Shown here: one piece after another, positions 8,687 to 17,310 of the stretch | How the letters are laid out: each line of letters opens with the position of its first letter | How positions within the stretch are numbered: position 1 is the first letter of the stretch | From: Methanorbis rubei | GTDB taxonomy: Archaea; Halobacteriota; Methanomicrobia; Methanomicrobiales; Methanocorpusculaceae | DNA: 64,000 nucleotides | Assembly (NCBI RefSeq): GCF_032714495.1 | Contig: NZ_JAWDKB010000007.1 | Coordinates: 62,001-126,000 of the forward strand | Direction of reading: 5' to 3' | Translations under genes and position numbers: made by a program | The notes under the pieces: model-generated | What the model saw: only the letters and a program-made list of their open reading frames with translations | What the model was told of the DNA's origin: nothing | The model's database searches: none

Positions 8687-9908
8687 GGAACTGTTCGCGG
8701 AAGCCCAGACCCTGCTTCCGGGCGGCGTTTCAAGTCCGGTCAGGGCAATTAAACCGTATCCGTTTTACGTGAAGTCAGCAAAAGGCGCGATTCTGACCAC
8801 GGTTGAAGGAACGCAGCTGATCGACTGCTGTCTTGGCTACGGTCCGCTGCTTCTTGGTCATGCCCATCCGGTGATTAAAGCGGCAATCACCTCCCAGCTG
8901 GAAAACGGCTGGCTGTTCGGGACCCCGACCGAGCTTGAGATCGATCTTGCGAAGAGGGTTACAGGCGACCACCCGTCGATGGATATGCTCAGATTTGTCT
9001 CGACCGGTGCCGAGGCAACCATGGCGGCCATCCGTCTTGCCCGCGGGTTCACCGGTAAATCTGATATTGTGAAGGTGGAAGGCGGATTCCATGGTGCGCA
9101 TGATGCGGTTCTGATTGCGGCTGGCTCTGGTGCCACAACGCACGGAACCCCAGACTCTGCCGGAGTTCTTCCAGACTTTGCAGCGCACACCCGTCAGGTT
9201 GCATTCAACGATCCGGAAGGTCTTGAAACCCTGCTTTCGAAAAACGACAACATCGCGGCTTTCATCATCGAGCCGGTGATGGGAAACATCGGCCCGATTC
9301 TGCCGGACGACGGATACCTTGCGGCCGTCCGCGAGATCACTGCGGCGCATGATGTTTTACTGATCTTTGATGAGGTCATCACCGGCTACCGGCTTGGTAT
9401 CGGCGGTGCGCAGGTAAAGTATGACATCAACCCTGACTTGACAACGCTCGGCAAAATCACTGCCGGCGGTCTTCCGATCGGTGTGTTCGGCGGCAGACGC
9501 GAGATTATGGAGATGATCTCCCCTGCTGGACCGGTCTACAATGCCGGAACCTTCAACGGTAACCCACTGACGATGGCAGCAGGTATTGCGATGAACAAGT
9601 ATCTGCATCAGCATCCGGAGATTTATCCAAAGCTTGACGAGAGAACTCGAACCCTTGAAGAGAGCATTCACTCATCAACTTCGGGAACATTCGTGCGGCT
9701 CGGCTCAATGTTCAAGTACTTCTGCCGATCCGAAGCTCCGAGAAACTATGCCGAGGCAAAAGAATGCGACACGGTGTTATATCGAAAATTGTGGGAGAGA
9801 GCTTTTGCCGCAGGCGTGTTCATGCCTCCATCGCAGTTTGAGACCAACTTCCTGTCAAATGCGCACGGCGATGGCGAGATGGTGAAACTTTCCGGGGTAT
9901 ATGCATAA
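8673..9908 (+). CDS. hemL: Glutamate-1-semialdehyde 2,1-aminomutase
   Basis: A 411-residue class-III aminotransferase-fold PLP enzyme converting glutamate-1-semialdehyde to 5-aminolevulinate. The PLP lysine lies in [16 protein letters not shown] near residue 261. The conserved ETNFLS(N)AH region near the C-terminus is typical. I chose the ATG at 8673, which overlaps hemB by 14 bp and gives the usual N-terminus [12 protein letters not shown]; an upstream ATG in the same frame would add 19 residues without family resemblance. Confidence 0.96.
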   Translation: MVNSKELFAEAQTLLPGGVSSPVRAIKPYPFYVKSAKGAILTTVEGTQLIDCCLGYGPLLLGHAHPVIKAAITSQLENGWLFGTPTELEIDLAKRVTGDHPSMDMLRFVSTGAEATMAAIRLARGFTGKSDIVKVEGGFHGAHDAVLIAAGSGATTHGTPDSAGVLPDFAAHTRQVAFNDPEGLETLLSKNDNIAAFIIEPVMGNIGPILPDDGYLAAVREITAAHDVLLIFDEVITGYRLGIGGAQVKYDINPDLTTLGKITAGGLPIGVFGGRREIMEMISPAGPVYNAGTFNGNPLTMAAGIAMNKYLHQHPEIYPKLDERTRTLEESIHSSTSGTFVRLGSMFKYFCRSEAPRNYAEAKECDTVLYRKLWERAFAAGVFMPPSQFETNFLSNAHGDGEMVKLSGVYA

Positions 9909-10804
9909 TGCCGACGGTGAGAATCGGCACCCGCGGTAGCAAGCTTGCCCTTGCCCAGACCAACAACGTGCTCGGCCTTTTGAACAAAAACGGTGTTGCA
10001 GCAGAGTCTGAGATTATTACAACAGTCGGGGACGCCGTGCTTGACCGCGGTCTGCATCAGATAGGCGGTCAGGGTGTGTTTGTCCGCGAGCTTGACAACG
10101 CAATTCTGCGGGGCGAGATCGATGCTGCGGTTCACAGCATGAAGGATATTCCTGCGGAGAGACCCGACGGTCTTGTCACCGCGGCAATTCTTCCCCGCGA
10201 TCCGCCATGGGACTTTTTTGTGTTCAACCGACCGGTGGATGAGATCTACTCGGTGGGAACCTCAAGCACCCGCAGGCGTGCGCAGCTTCTGCGGTATTAT
10301 CAGTGCATGCCGCAGGTGCGGGTTGAACCGTTGCGCGGCAATGTAGACACCAGACTCTCCAAACTGAACGACGGTCTCTATGATGCGATTGTGCTTGCCG
10401 AGGCAGGTCTTGTGCGGCTCGGCTACCATGTGAACGGGGTCCGACTGCCGCTTGATATGTTTGTGCCGTCCCCGAATCAGGGAACGGTCGCGGTTGTCTG
10501 CCGTGACACTCCTGAGCTTTTGGAAGCGTTTGCTCCGCTGAACGATTTCCGGACCGCTCTTGACACTGGTATTGAACGCGCGGTGATGGAACAGGTTGGT
10601 GGCGGCTGTTTTACGCCGCAGGGTATTTTCTGCCAGAACGGGCATCTTATTGCCGAGGTGCTGTCGCTTGACGGCACACGCGGTGAGCGGATTACCGGGA
10701 CTGTCGGAAGTATTGAGGAGGCACGAGAGATCGGTGTGCAGTTCAAAGAGATTGCAGCTGATCTGATTGAGGAGGCGAGGGCTTTCCTCGGACTAAAGGT
10801 ATGA
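9908..10804 (+). CDS. hemC: Hydroxymethylbilane synthase (porphobilinogen deaminase)
   Basis: A 298-residue enzyme polymerising four porphobilinogens to hydroxymethylbilane. It begins with RIGTRGSKLALAQ. The motif GVFVRELDNAIL is near residue 57, STRRRAQLL near residue 119, and the dipyrromethane-cofactor cysteine is in QVGGGCFTPQG near residue 231. Start and preceding stop share one base (TAATG). Confidence 0.97.
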   Translation: MPTVRIGTRGSKLALAQTNNVLGLLNKNGVAAESEIITTVGDAVLDRGLHQIGGQGVFVRELDNAILRGEIDAAVHSMKDIPAERPDGLVTAAILPRDPPWDFFVFNRPVDEIYSVGTSSTRRRAQLLRYYQCMPQVRVEPLRGNVDTRLSKLNDGLYDAIVLAEAGLVRLGYHVNGVRLPLDMFVPSPNQGTVAVVCRDTPELLEAFAPLNDFRTALDTGIERAVMEQVGGGCFTPQGIFCQNGHLIAEVLSLDGTRGERITGTVGSIEEAREIGVQFKEIAADLIEEARAFLGLKV

Positions 10805-11556
10805 CTGGAAAAGTGTTTTTAGTGGGGTCCGGACCCGGAGGTCTCGGACTTCTTACGGCAAAGGCGCGTGAGGTTATCGACTCTGCGGACGTTGTTCTGT
10901 ATGATCAGCTGCCGGGCGAGGATGTCCTTGCGACGCTTCCATCGCGCGCTGAAAAGATTGATGTCGGCAAGTACGGCGGGCATCATACGATGAAGCAGGC
11001 AGAGATTGAGGAGCTGCTTGTGCAGAAGGCCAAGGCTGGAGGCAATGTTGTCAGACTGAAAGGCGGCGACCCGTTTATGTTTGGCCGCGGTGGCGAGGAG
11101 ATGGAGACGCTGCGTGAACACGGCATTGCAGTCGAGATTGTGCCGGGCGTAACGAGCGGCATTGCGGTTCCTGAGTGCGTGGGCATTCCGGTAACGCACC
11201 GGTCCTGGGCGAGTCAGGTGACGTTTGTAACCGGTCATGAGGATCCTGATAAAGAGGTCTCCTCAATCGACTGGAAGTGGCTTGCCGGCAGCCCGGGGAC
11301 GATTGTTATTTTTATGGGCGTGAAGAATCTGCCGCTGATTTCAGAACTCCTGATTGAGAACGGCAAATCCCCTGAGACGAAGATTGCGGTGATTGAAAAC
11401 GGGTTCCGCAAAAATCAACGGGTAACATGTGCGACGCTTGCAGACATCGGCGTTGTTGCGGCTAAGGTCGGGGTGAAGCCTCCGGCGATTATTGTGATCG
11501 GCGAGGTCGTGAGTCTCTATCGCGACGGATCCGAAGGTGCCTGGGCACAACAATAA
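10801..11556 (+). CDS. cobA: Uroporphyrinogen-III C-methyltransferase
   Basis: A 251-residue SAM-dependent methyltransferase that methylates uroporphyrinogen III at C2 and C7 to make precorrin-2. N-terminal VGSGPGGLGLLTAKA, RLKGGDPFMFGRGGEE near residue 81 and the VPGVTSGIAVP motif near residue 116 identify the SUMT family. It starts in an ATGA overlap with hemC and is the last gene of the operon. No uroporphyrinogen-III synthase gene follows, unlike many related operons. Confidence 0.95.
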   Translation: MTGKVFLVGSGPGGLGLLTAKAREVIDSADVVLYDQLPGEDVLATLPSRAEKIDVGKYGGHHTMKQAEIEELLVQKAKAGGNVVRLKGGDPFMFGRGGEEMETLREHGIAVEIVPGVTSGIAVPECVGIPVTHRSWASQVTFVTGHEDPDKEVSSIDWKWLAGSPGTIVIFMGVKNLPLISELLIENGKSPETKIAVIENGFRKNQRVTCATLADIGVVAAKVGVKPPAIIVIGEVVSLYRDGSEGAWAQQ

Positions 11557-11582
11557 TCTTTTTTTTATTGATTTCAAAAAAC
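11557..11582. terminator. Bidirectional T-rich terminator
   Basis: An eight-T run follows the cobA stop, and A-runs on this strand serve as T-runs for the convergent phosphatidyltransferase gene. Only 40 bp separate the two stops. Confidence 0.5.
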
Positions 11583-11596
11583 AGATTGCGGAGTGG

Positions 11597-12244
11597 CTAC
11601 TCCTGTTTGTAGCCGCCGTACCGGCGTGCAAGGTAGATGATTCTCTGAAGGGCTGAGAGGTTCGTGCAGACCGCAATCAGAATCACTGCAATCCATATCT
11701 GGCTGATGAGGCCAAACACTATCAGGCAGAGAATGGTCTCCGGTCTTCCAAAAAATCCCACTCCTTCAAGGGGATCGCTGATTTTTCCATCCTCTTTTTT
11801 CGTGTACCCGATCTCGGCATAGGTCACTGGTTTGATGAAGGTGTTCATCAGAGAGCCGATGATGGCGAGACCCACGATCGCAATATCCGTGTATGCGGGG
11901 ACAGCCACAAACTGGGAGATGATTGCCGTTCCTGAGAGCCCAATTCCGAGCAGCACAAGTCCGTCCACATATTTGTCGATGATCCAGTCCAGCACCGCGC
12001 CGAAGTCACTTTTGCGGTTGGTCTTTCGTGCGACGTTTCCATCCACCAAATCCAGCACTGCAGAGATCAAAAGAAGGATGCTGCCCAGAAGAAACATCTG
12101 CTTCATGTAGCAGACTGCGCAGGCAATGCCGAATATGAGCGACAGAATCGTTATCTGATTCGGCTTCATTCCAATTTTGACGAATATATTTCCAATTGGA
12201 TCAATGCAGCCAATCAGTCGTGGACGAAGAGCGGTAATATTCAT
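11597..12244 (-). CDS. CDP-alcohol phosphatidyltransferase, probably an archaeal phospholipid headgroup synthase
   Basis: A 215-residue integral membrane enzyme with the full CDP-alcohol phosphotransferase signature: DLVDGNVAR, eight residues, G, three residues, D, three residues, D (about residues 64-90). Five to six membrane helices are visible. Archaeal members make archaetidyl-inositol phosphate, -glycerol or -serine; length and motif context fit archaetidylinositol phosphate synthase best, but the alcohol acceptor is not certain. I prefer the ATG at 12244 (MNITALRPRLIG) over an upstream start adding a poorly conserved 16 residues. Confidence 0.85.
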   Translation of the reverse strand: MNITALRPRLIGCIDPIGNIFVKIGMKPNQITILSLIFGIACAVCYMKQMFLLGSILLLISAVLDLVDGNVARKTNRKSDFGAVLDWIIDKYVDGLVLLGIGLSGTAIISQFVAVPAYTDIAIVGLAIIGSLMNTFIKPVTYAEIGYTKKEDGKISDPLEGVGFFGRPETILCLIVFGLISQIWIAVILIAVCTNLSALQRIIYLARRYGGYKQE

Positions 12245-12413
12245 AGTGAACCTGACTGCATTATGCAGGGCTGTTGCTGCTGCATGATGCACTGCGGGAC
12301 GGGTTTTTCCATACCAAATATTCTTTAGCTTTTACTTATATTAGAATCCGCCGACTGATAGGTGATGATCCTCGTTTTTTGGGCGTTTTATCAGCGTCTT
12401 GGTAAAATAGATA

Positions 12414-12707
12414 TTAGTCTTTTGGAAGGATGCCCAGAGCAGCATAACGGGCGAGAAGTTCGTCATGTCCGATTTCGCAGGAGATCATTTCTGCAAACTC
12501 TGTTTTTGAGAGATGGAGCTGCTCAACCATACAGGACTGCAGTTCATTTCCGATTTCCTGGCCATTGCGGCTCATATATGTTTTCACTTTGATTGGATAC
12601 CCGTCAGCATAGAAGATGAAGCGGCAGTGATCTGTCCTGCCGGGTTGGATTACAAACCCCTTCTTTTTCAGGGCTTTACTCACTTTATCTGCTTTCAGAA
12701 CTGTCAC
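12414..12707 (-). CDS. HicA/YcfA-like small protein, candidate toxin
   Basis: A 97-residue protein with the pattern VSKALKKKGFV, then DHCRFIFYADG, then VKTYMSRNGQEIG. This matches the beta-strand and catalytic-His region of HicA/YcfA mRNA-interferase-like folds, with His about residue 27. A helical C-terminus (VEQLHLSKTEFAEMI) is typical of a common archaeal/bacterial subgroup. It begins 4 bp after the stop of the upstream gene, which carries a possible DNA-binding domain, so the pair may be a toxin-antitoxin module. Toxicity is inferred, not shown. Confidence 0.6.
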   Translation of the reverse strand: MTVLKADKVSKALKKKGFVIQPGRTDHCRFIFYADGYPIKVKTYMSRNGQEIGNELQSCMVEQLHLSKTEFAEMISCEIGHDELLARYAALGILPKD

Positions 12708-12711
12708 CAGC

Positions 12712-13191
12712 TCACATCCAGATGCTATTTTTTAACAGTTTTCCATAAGCAGCGGCGGAAGGATGTACCTGATTTTCCGGATCGGTGTACAAGTCGTAGT
12801 CATCAGCAAACATCAATCTTGCCGTTTCCATACCTTCGGCGAGATTTCTGCAGGTTATCAGAAACGAGTATTCATCATTGCTGAGAATTAGTGAGTTATC
12901 TTCCTGAATGGTGATTTTTAATGGGATCGGGCGCTTCAGTTTCTTTAAATCGTCACGGACATAGACCGTATTCAAAAAAACAACACCTCCCTCTTCTCCT
13001 TTCTCGCCGATTTCGACTGCAGTCAGCATCTGCTCAAGAACGTCATCATATGTTTGGTTTCCACGTTTTAGCGAACAAACACGCTTTTTGATATGAGGGG
13101 AAACGGTAATGCTCGTTTTTTGAGATTTTGACCCTGCCGCCTGCATGATATCAGATAATGGGAAGGGTGAGATGATAGGTTTTGTTGTCAT
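12712..13191 (-). CDS. Putative ribbon-helix-helix-like partner of the HicA-like gene (candidate antitoxin)
   Basis: A 159-residue protein. Near residues 28-58 the segment KTSITVSPHIKKRVCSLKRG followed by TYDDVLEQML resembles archaeal VapB/RHH-type antitoxins. The remainder (about 70-159) is a predicted alpha/beta region with no motif I recognise. I used the ATG at 13191, 11 codons inside the longest frame. The gene lies immediately upstream of the HicA-like gene in the usual antitoxin-first order, but it is larger than a normal antitoxin. Confidence 0.5.
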   Translation of the reverse strand: MTTKPIISPFPLSDIMQAAGSKSQKTSITVSPHIKKRVCSLKRGNQTYDDVLEQMLTAVEIGEKGEEGGVVFLNTVYVRDDLKKLKRPIPLKITIQEDNSLILSNDEYSFLITCRNLAEGMETARLMFADDYDLYTDPENQVHPSAAAYGKLLKNSIWM

Positions 13192-13360
13192 GGTATCAGA
13201 CTTCCTGATGTTTTCGCAAGTCACCAGAAAATGCGGTTACACATGCCTCACGAAAGGTAATCCATGACGAAAAATACTATTGCTCTCGGACACAACACAT
13301 CTACTATAATTCAGACAGCGTGGACTGTTCTCGCTGTCATGAATCAAGAGGAAATATTTC

Positions 13361-14050
13361 ATGGACACAATACTGCAAAAACCCCATGTCCTTATGATCT
13401 CCGAGATTACCACGGACGGCAAACTCACCCTGCGACGCGGCGTTTCCAGCAAAATTCTGATGGAACACATGTCGCCCGAGGCAAAAATTCTTCTGCATGA
13501 GACCCGCGCCTCCTATGACGCCATCATGGTCGGCTCGTCCACAATAAAAATTGACAACTCAATCCTTACCGTTCGTCTGGTTGAAGGAAAAAATCCTCTT
13601 CGGGTGATACCGTCAAGCATGGCTGACATTCCTCTCACGGCAAATATTCTGAATACGTCCATTGCACCAACGGTTGTCGCCGTCTCAAAAGCAGCCCCCG
13701 CCGACCGTGTGGAGGTGCTGAAGGCAAAAGGTGTGCATGTGGTTGCTGCGGGCGATGACAAAGTGGACCTGCCGCTGCTGATGGATGCCTTGTACCGGGA
13801 GTTTGGGGTACGCAAACTGATCATCGAAGGAGGGCCAACCCTCAACTGGCATATGCTGCATTACCGGCTGGTGGATGAGATCCGGCTGATTCATCTGCCG
13901 TTCATCGTCGGCGGCGACGACACTCCCTCCCTTGTCGGCGGCATGCACATCGATTCAGAGGATCAGATGATTCGGCTTGACCTGAAAGGATCGAAAATGG
14001 TCGGGACGAATCTGGTTACTGAGTACGATGTCCGGTATCCGGTCGCCTGA
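13361..14050 (+). CDS. 2,5-diamino-6-(ribosylamino)-4(3H)-pyrimidinone 5'-phosphate reductase (RibD C-terminal type)
   Basis: A 229-residue NADPH-dependent reductase acting early in riboflavin and F420 (deazaflavin) synthesis, known as ArfC in archaea. It starts PHVLMISEITTDGKLTL and has the conserved ETRASYDAIMVGSSTIKIDN (near residues 46-65), KLIIEGGPTLNW (near residue 152) and a C-terminal LVTEYDVRY. These match the DHFR-like RibD C-terminal family. An AGAGG-like ribosome-binding site lies just upstream. It seems to be transcribed alone. Confidence 0.9.
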   Translation: MDTILQKPHVLMISEITTDGKLTLRRGVSSKILMEHMSPEAKILLHETRASYDAIMVGSSTIKIDNSILTVRLVEGKNPLRVIPSSMADIPLTANILNTSIAPTVVAVSKAAPADRVEVLKAKGVHVVAAGDDKVDLPLLMDALYREFGVRKLIIEGGPTLNWHMLHYRLVDEIRLIHLPFIVGGDDTPSLVGGMHIDSEDQMIRLDLKGSKMVGTNLVTEYDVRYPVA

Positions 14051-14057
14051 CTCTGAT

Positions 14058-14066
14058 ATTTTTTTT
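14058..14066 (+). terminator. T-run after the pyrimidine reductase gene
   Basis: A run of nine T directly downstream of the stop is a likely archaeal terminator. Confidence 0.45.
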
Positions 14067-14121
14067 AGTTAGGACTTACGCGGTATGAAATAGTATAAGG
14101 AAAAAGGGATTTCTGTCCTTG

Positions 14122-14397
14122 GTTTTGTTTGGGGCAACCACGGAACACACTGAACACACGAAATTCCACGGAAAAAACACAGAATACCGCTTCGCTTACG
14201 GAAAACACGGAACGCATGCCTTCGGCCTGCTTACCGCTTCGCGGGAAAGCCTATGGAAGTTGGCATCTCAAAACGGTGACATATACCAATACCCGTACAC
14301 TTAGATTTTCCGTGTTTTCCGTAAGCGAAGCGGTATTCTGTGTTTTTTCCGTGGAATTCTGTGTGTTCCGTGTGTTCCGTGGTTATTCCAAGCGAGA
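14122..14397. repeat. Long imperfect inverted-repeat element (CCACGGAA family)
   Basis: This intergenic segment occupies most of the 435-bp gap between two convergent genes. Left arm: GTTTTGTTTGGGGCAACCAC, then many CACGGAA/ACACAGAAT words. Right arm: TTCCGTG words ending in CCGTGGTTATTCCAAGC, the near reverse complement. The transcript of either strand would form a very long hairpin. The middle holds GCATGCCTTCGGCCTGC and CCGCTTCGCGG hairpins. Short ORFs here are by-products of the repeated words. A second full element lies at 62151-62387 and a fragment at 19829-19851. Confidence 0.85.
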
Positions 14398-14485
14398 CCA
14401 CCTGCAGAAAAATCTTAAACGATGAAACTCATCATCGCGGCTCTTATTCAAAAAAAGATGAAGCGGTTTTTTAGCAAAACCAACT

Positions 14486-17266
14486 TCATTCGACAACAAT
14501 TGCCGGTTTGAACGGCAGTGCCATCTTGCCTTTCGGGTGTGTAGTCGTGTCAGCAGCGATGATCTCAACCGCGAGACCTGACTCCTTCTCAAGGAACGCC
14601 TTTGCCGCAGTAAAGATTGCCGTCTCATCAACGCCTGCTGCAATGGATGACACCAGCTCAGGCGGCAGACTGTGAATCAGCTTCACCGTCTGAACTGCCG
14701 CATCGGTTGCATCCTTGCCCTTCGCTCTGAGATCAGCATCAGCCATCACCGTCTTCACCACATTGCGCTTGTCCTCAGCAGACGCAACAATGCTGAATAC
14801 CGCATGCTTCCATGCCGGAGCCGTGAAGAGCGTCACCTTCTTTGCCTCGATCTGGACCAGCTTTAAAATCGACTGAATATCCTCAATCGTTCTCTGGAGC
14901 AGCTCCTCAGACACCTCAACCGACTCATTGACCTTTGCAGGGTCACTAACCGGCCATGCCGCAAACGACACCAGACCCTCGTGACCGGTCTCCTGCCACA
15001 TCTTTTCAGCGGTATAGGGGATAACCGGAGCCATCAGGCGAATCCAGACCGACATAACCTCAGTGAGGGCTGCCGTTCCGCTTGAGCCTTCCGGAAGCCG
15101 GCGGCGGTACCAGGCAAGGTCCGACACAATACCGTTGTATGCCTCCTGAAGAGCCTGGCGGGTCTGGAACGCTGCAAGGGCCTTAGTTGCCGCCTCGACT
15201 CTGTGCTGCAGACGCGACAGCAGCCATGCATCAATCGCCGCAGTGCCGGTCGCACTGCTTGCGTCCAAGACCATCTGCCACATCCGCTCGATCTGCCTCT
15301 TCACCGACAGCACCAGCTCGTTTCTCCAGTCAAAGTCCTGCCACGGCTCGGCACTGCCCACAAGGAACATCCGCACCGTATCAGCACCGAACTCGTTTGC
15401 CGCATCCTCCAACAGGAACACATTGCCCTTTGAAGACGACATCTTCATGCCGTTCAAGAGGCCCATGCCGAACACGACCATGCCTTTGGGCTGGAGTTCG
15501 TCAGGGAAGATTGCCCGGTGATGGAACAGCTGGAAGGTCAGGTGGTTGGAGATGAGGTCCTTTGCACTGAACCGGTAATCGTAGGGATACCAGTACAGGA
15601 ACTCGGACCGCAGTTCTGCAAGCGTCGCTGCATCAACCGGCAGCCCACTGCCATTTCCTTTGCCAAGGAAGATGTAGTCAAATACCGCAGGCGTCAGATT
15701 CTCTGCCGGAATCTTTGTTATCTTGTGTGCGATCGTGTAGTAGGACATGTAGACAGTTGAGTCCGACAGCGGCTCAAACAGCCACTTCGGGTCCCACGGC
15801 ACACGGGTTCCAAGACCGACACGGCGGGTGCAGGGCCAGACCTTCAGCCAGTCTACGGTTCGCTCAAACTCGGCACGAACCTCCGGCGGCACAAGCTCAA
15901 TCTTTGGCATCTGCTCGTGAACCTCTGCCTTCCACTCAGGATCAGCATAGTTTAAGAACCACTGGTCGTCGAGAATTTTTACATAGACGCGGTTGCCGCA
16001 CCGGCAGATAACGCGTTTCTCGCTCATCTCATGGAAGATGATGCTGCCGCGGGTGTCTACAAACTCGTTTGTTACATCCTCACGTGCCTGACGAACGGAT
16101 TTTCCTGCATGGCTTCCGCAGTTCTCATTGAGTTTTCCTTTTGAGAACTCTGCATTGTAGAGCTCCTGCGTCAGCTCGTCCATCCGGGGATCGTCCTGAT
16201 TTGGAATCCGGTTCTTTTCGACAATCTCCTGTGCAGGAACTTTGCCGTAGTCAGGAACGGTTACAAGAGTGATCGGCGAAATCGTCTGATACTTGCCCTG
16301 CTGCTGGAGGTCGCGCAGTGCAATGTAGTCAAACGGTGCGTGGGCCGGAACACTCATCACAAGACCTGAACCCATGTCAGGGTCCACGAACGATGCCGGA
16401 AGAATCGGCACCGGTGCGCCTGTCAGCGGATGCTGTGCGGCCTTGTCAATAAGGTCGGTGCCGGGGATTGTGCCGAGTTCAGTTACCGTGTGCTTCTGCA
16501 TCCGCAGTTTTTCTGCGGCTTCGGCACTGATAATCCACTTCTCGCCGTCAACGTCTGCCTTCAGATACGTGACCTCAGGATTTGCCCAGAGGTTCGTTAC
16601 GCCGAAGATGGTCTCCGGTCTGAGGGTTGCGGTCGGGATGAAGAACTCATCGAACTGGTACTTCACGAACACGAAGTGCTTGACCTCTGCTGAGTCGCCT
16701 TCAAGCAGGTCATGGTCGCCCACCGGCTGGTCGCAGGCAGGGCAGTATCTGACCGGATACTCGCCTTTCTGGACCTTGCCCTGACCGTAAATATGGGTGT
16801 ACTGCCACTCGATGAACTTGCTGTACTGGGGGATGATCGTGGTGAACCGTCTGCGCCAGTCGATCGAAAGACCGAGCTGTTTCATGACGCGCTCGTACTC
16901 GTCAGCAAAGTAGTTGACGATCACGATCGGGTCGGTGAAGGAGTCAAGCGTCTGCTGCGGAACCCGGTAGAGACCGCCGTAGAGCTGCATCGTTTTTTCG
17001 TCCTTCTTTGCAATGCGTTTTGCAATGCCGAGCACCGGTGCTCCGGTGACGTGGAACGCCATCGGGAACAGCACCTGCTTTCCTCTCATTCTCCAGAACC
17101 GTGCTACGATATCGGGCACGATGTAGGTCCTGCCGTGACCAACATGCATTGCGCCGCTCGGGTAGGGGAATGCTACGTTGATGTAGAATTTTTCTTTGTC
17201 CTCAGACGGGTTTGACTCAAAGGCGGGAATCCAAGTGGAACGGATCTCCTGCTCAATGTCATTCAT
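14486..17266 (-). CDS. leuS: Leucyl-tRNA synthetase, archaeal type
   Basis: A 926-residue class-Ia aminoacyl-tRNA synthetase charging tRNA-Leu. The HIGH-type motif HVGHGRTY is near residue 40 and the KMSKS-type motif KMSSSKGN near residue 610. The long connective peptide between them carries the editing domain (T-rich [10 protein letters not shown] region). Cysteine pairs CPAC near residue 183 and CRCG near residue 410 are visible. I chose the ATG at 17266 ([12 protein letters not shown]) rather than one nine codons upstream. It is cotranscribed in direction with the PIN-ATPase gene, 44 bp upstream. Confidence 0.96.
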   Translation of the reverse strand: MNDIEQEIRSTWIPAFESNPSEDKEKFYINVAFPYPSGAMHVGHGRTYIVPDIVARFWRMRGKQVLFPMAFHVTGAPVLGIAKRIAKKDEKTMQLYGGLYRVPQQTLDSFTDPIVIVNYFADEYERVMKQLGLSIDWRRRFTTIIPQYSKFIEWQYTHIYGQGKVQKGEYPVRYCPACDQPVGDHDLLEGDSAEVKHFVFVKYQFDEFFIPTATLRPETIFGVTNLWANPEVTYLKADVDGEKWIISAEAAEKLRMQKHTVTELGTIPGTDLIDKAAQHPLTGAPVPILPASFVDPDMGSGLVMSVPAHAPFDYIALRDLQQQGKYQTISPITLVTVPDYGKVPAQEIVEKNRIPNQDDPRMDELTQELYNAEFSKGKLNENCGSHAGKSVRQAREDVTNEFVDTRGSIIFHEMSEKRVICRCGNRVYVKILDDQWFLNYADPEWKAEVHEQMPKIELVPPEVRAEFERTVDWLKVWPCTRRVGLGTRVPWDPKWLFEPLSDSTVYMSYYTIAHKITKIPAENLTPAVFDYIFLGKGNGSGLPVDAATLAELRSEFLYWYPYDYRFSAKDLISNHLTFQLFHHRAIFPDELQPKGMVVFGMGLLNGMKMSSSKGNVFLLEDAANEFGADTVRMFLVGSAEPWQDFDWRNELVLSVKRQIERMWQMVLDASSATGTAAIDAWLLSRLQHRVEAATKALAAFQTRQALQEAYNGIVSDLAWYRRRLPEGSSGTAALTEVMSVWIRLMAPVIPYTAEKMWQETGHEGLVSFAAWPVSDPAKVNESVEVSEELLQRTIEDIQSILKLVQIEAKKVTLFTAPAWKHAVFSIVASAEDKRNVVKTVMADADLRAKGKDATDAAVQTVKLIHSLPPELVSSIAAGVDETAIFTAAKAFLEKESGLAVEIIAADTTTHPKGKMALPFKPAIVVE

Positions 17267-17310
17267 AACCAACTCTTTTGCCAAATTAATCACCTATGTT
17301 GTATGGTATT

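Noticed and set aside
14119-14425. Two overlapping short frames in the gap after the pyrimidine reductase gene
   Set aside because: Their sequence is repetitive (NTEYR, RNTLNTR type words) because they read through the inverted-repeat element.
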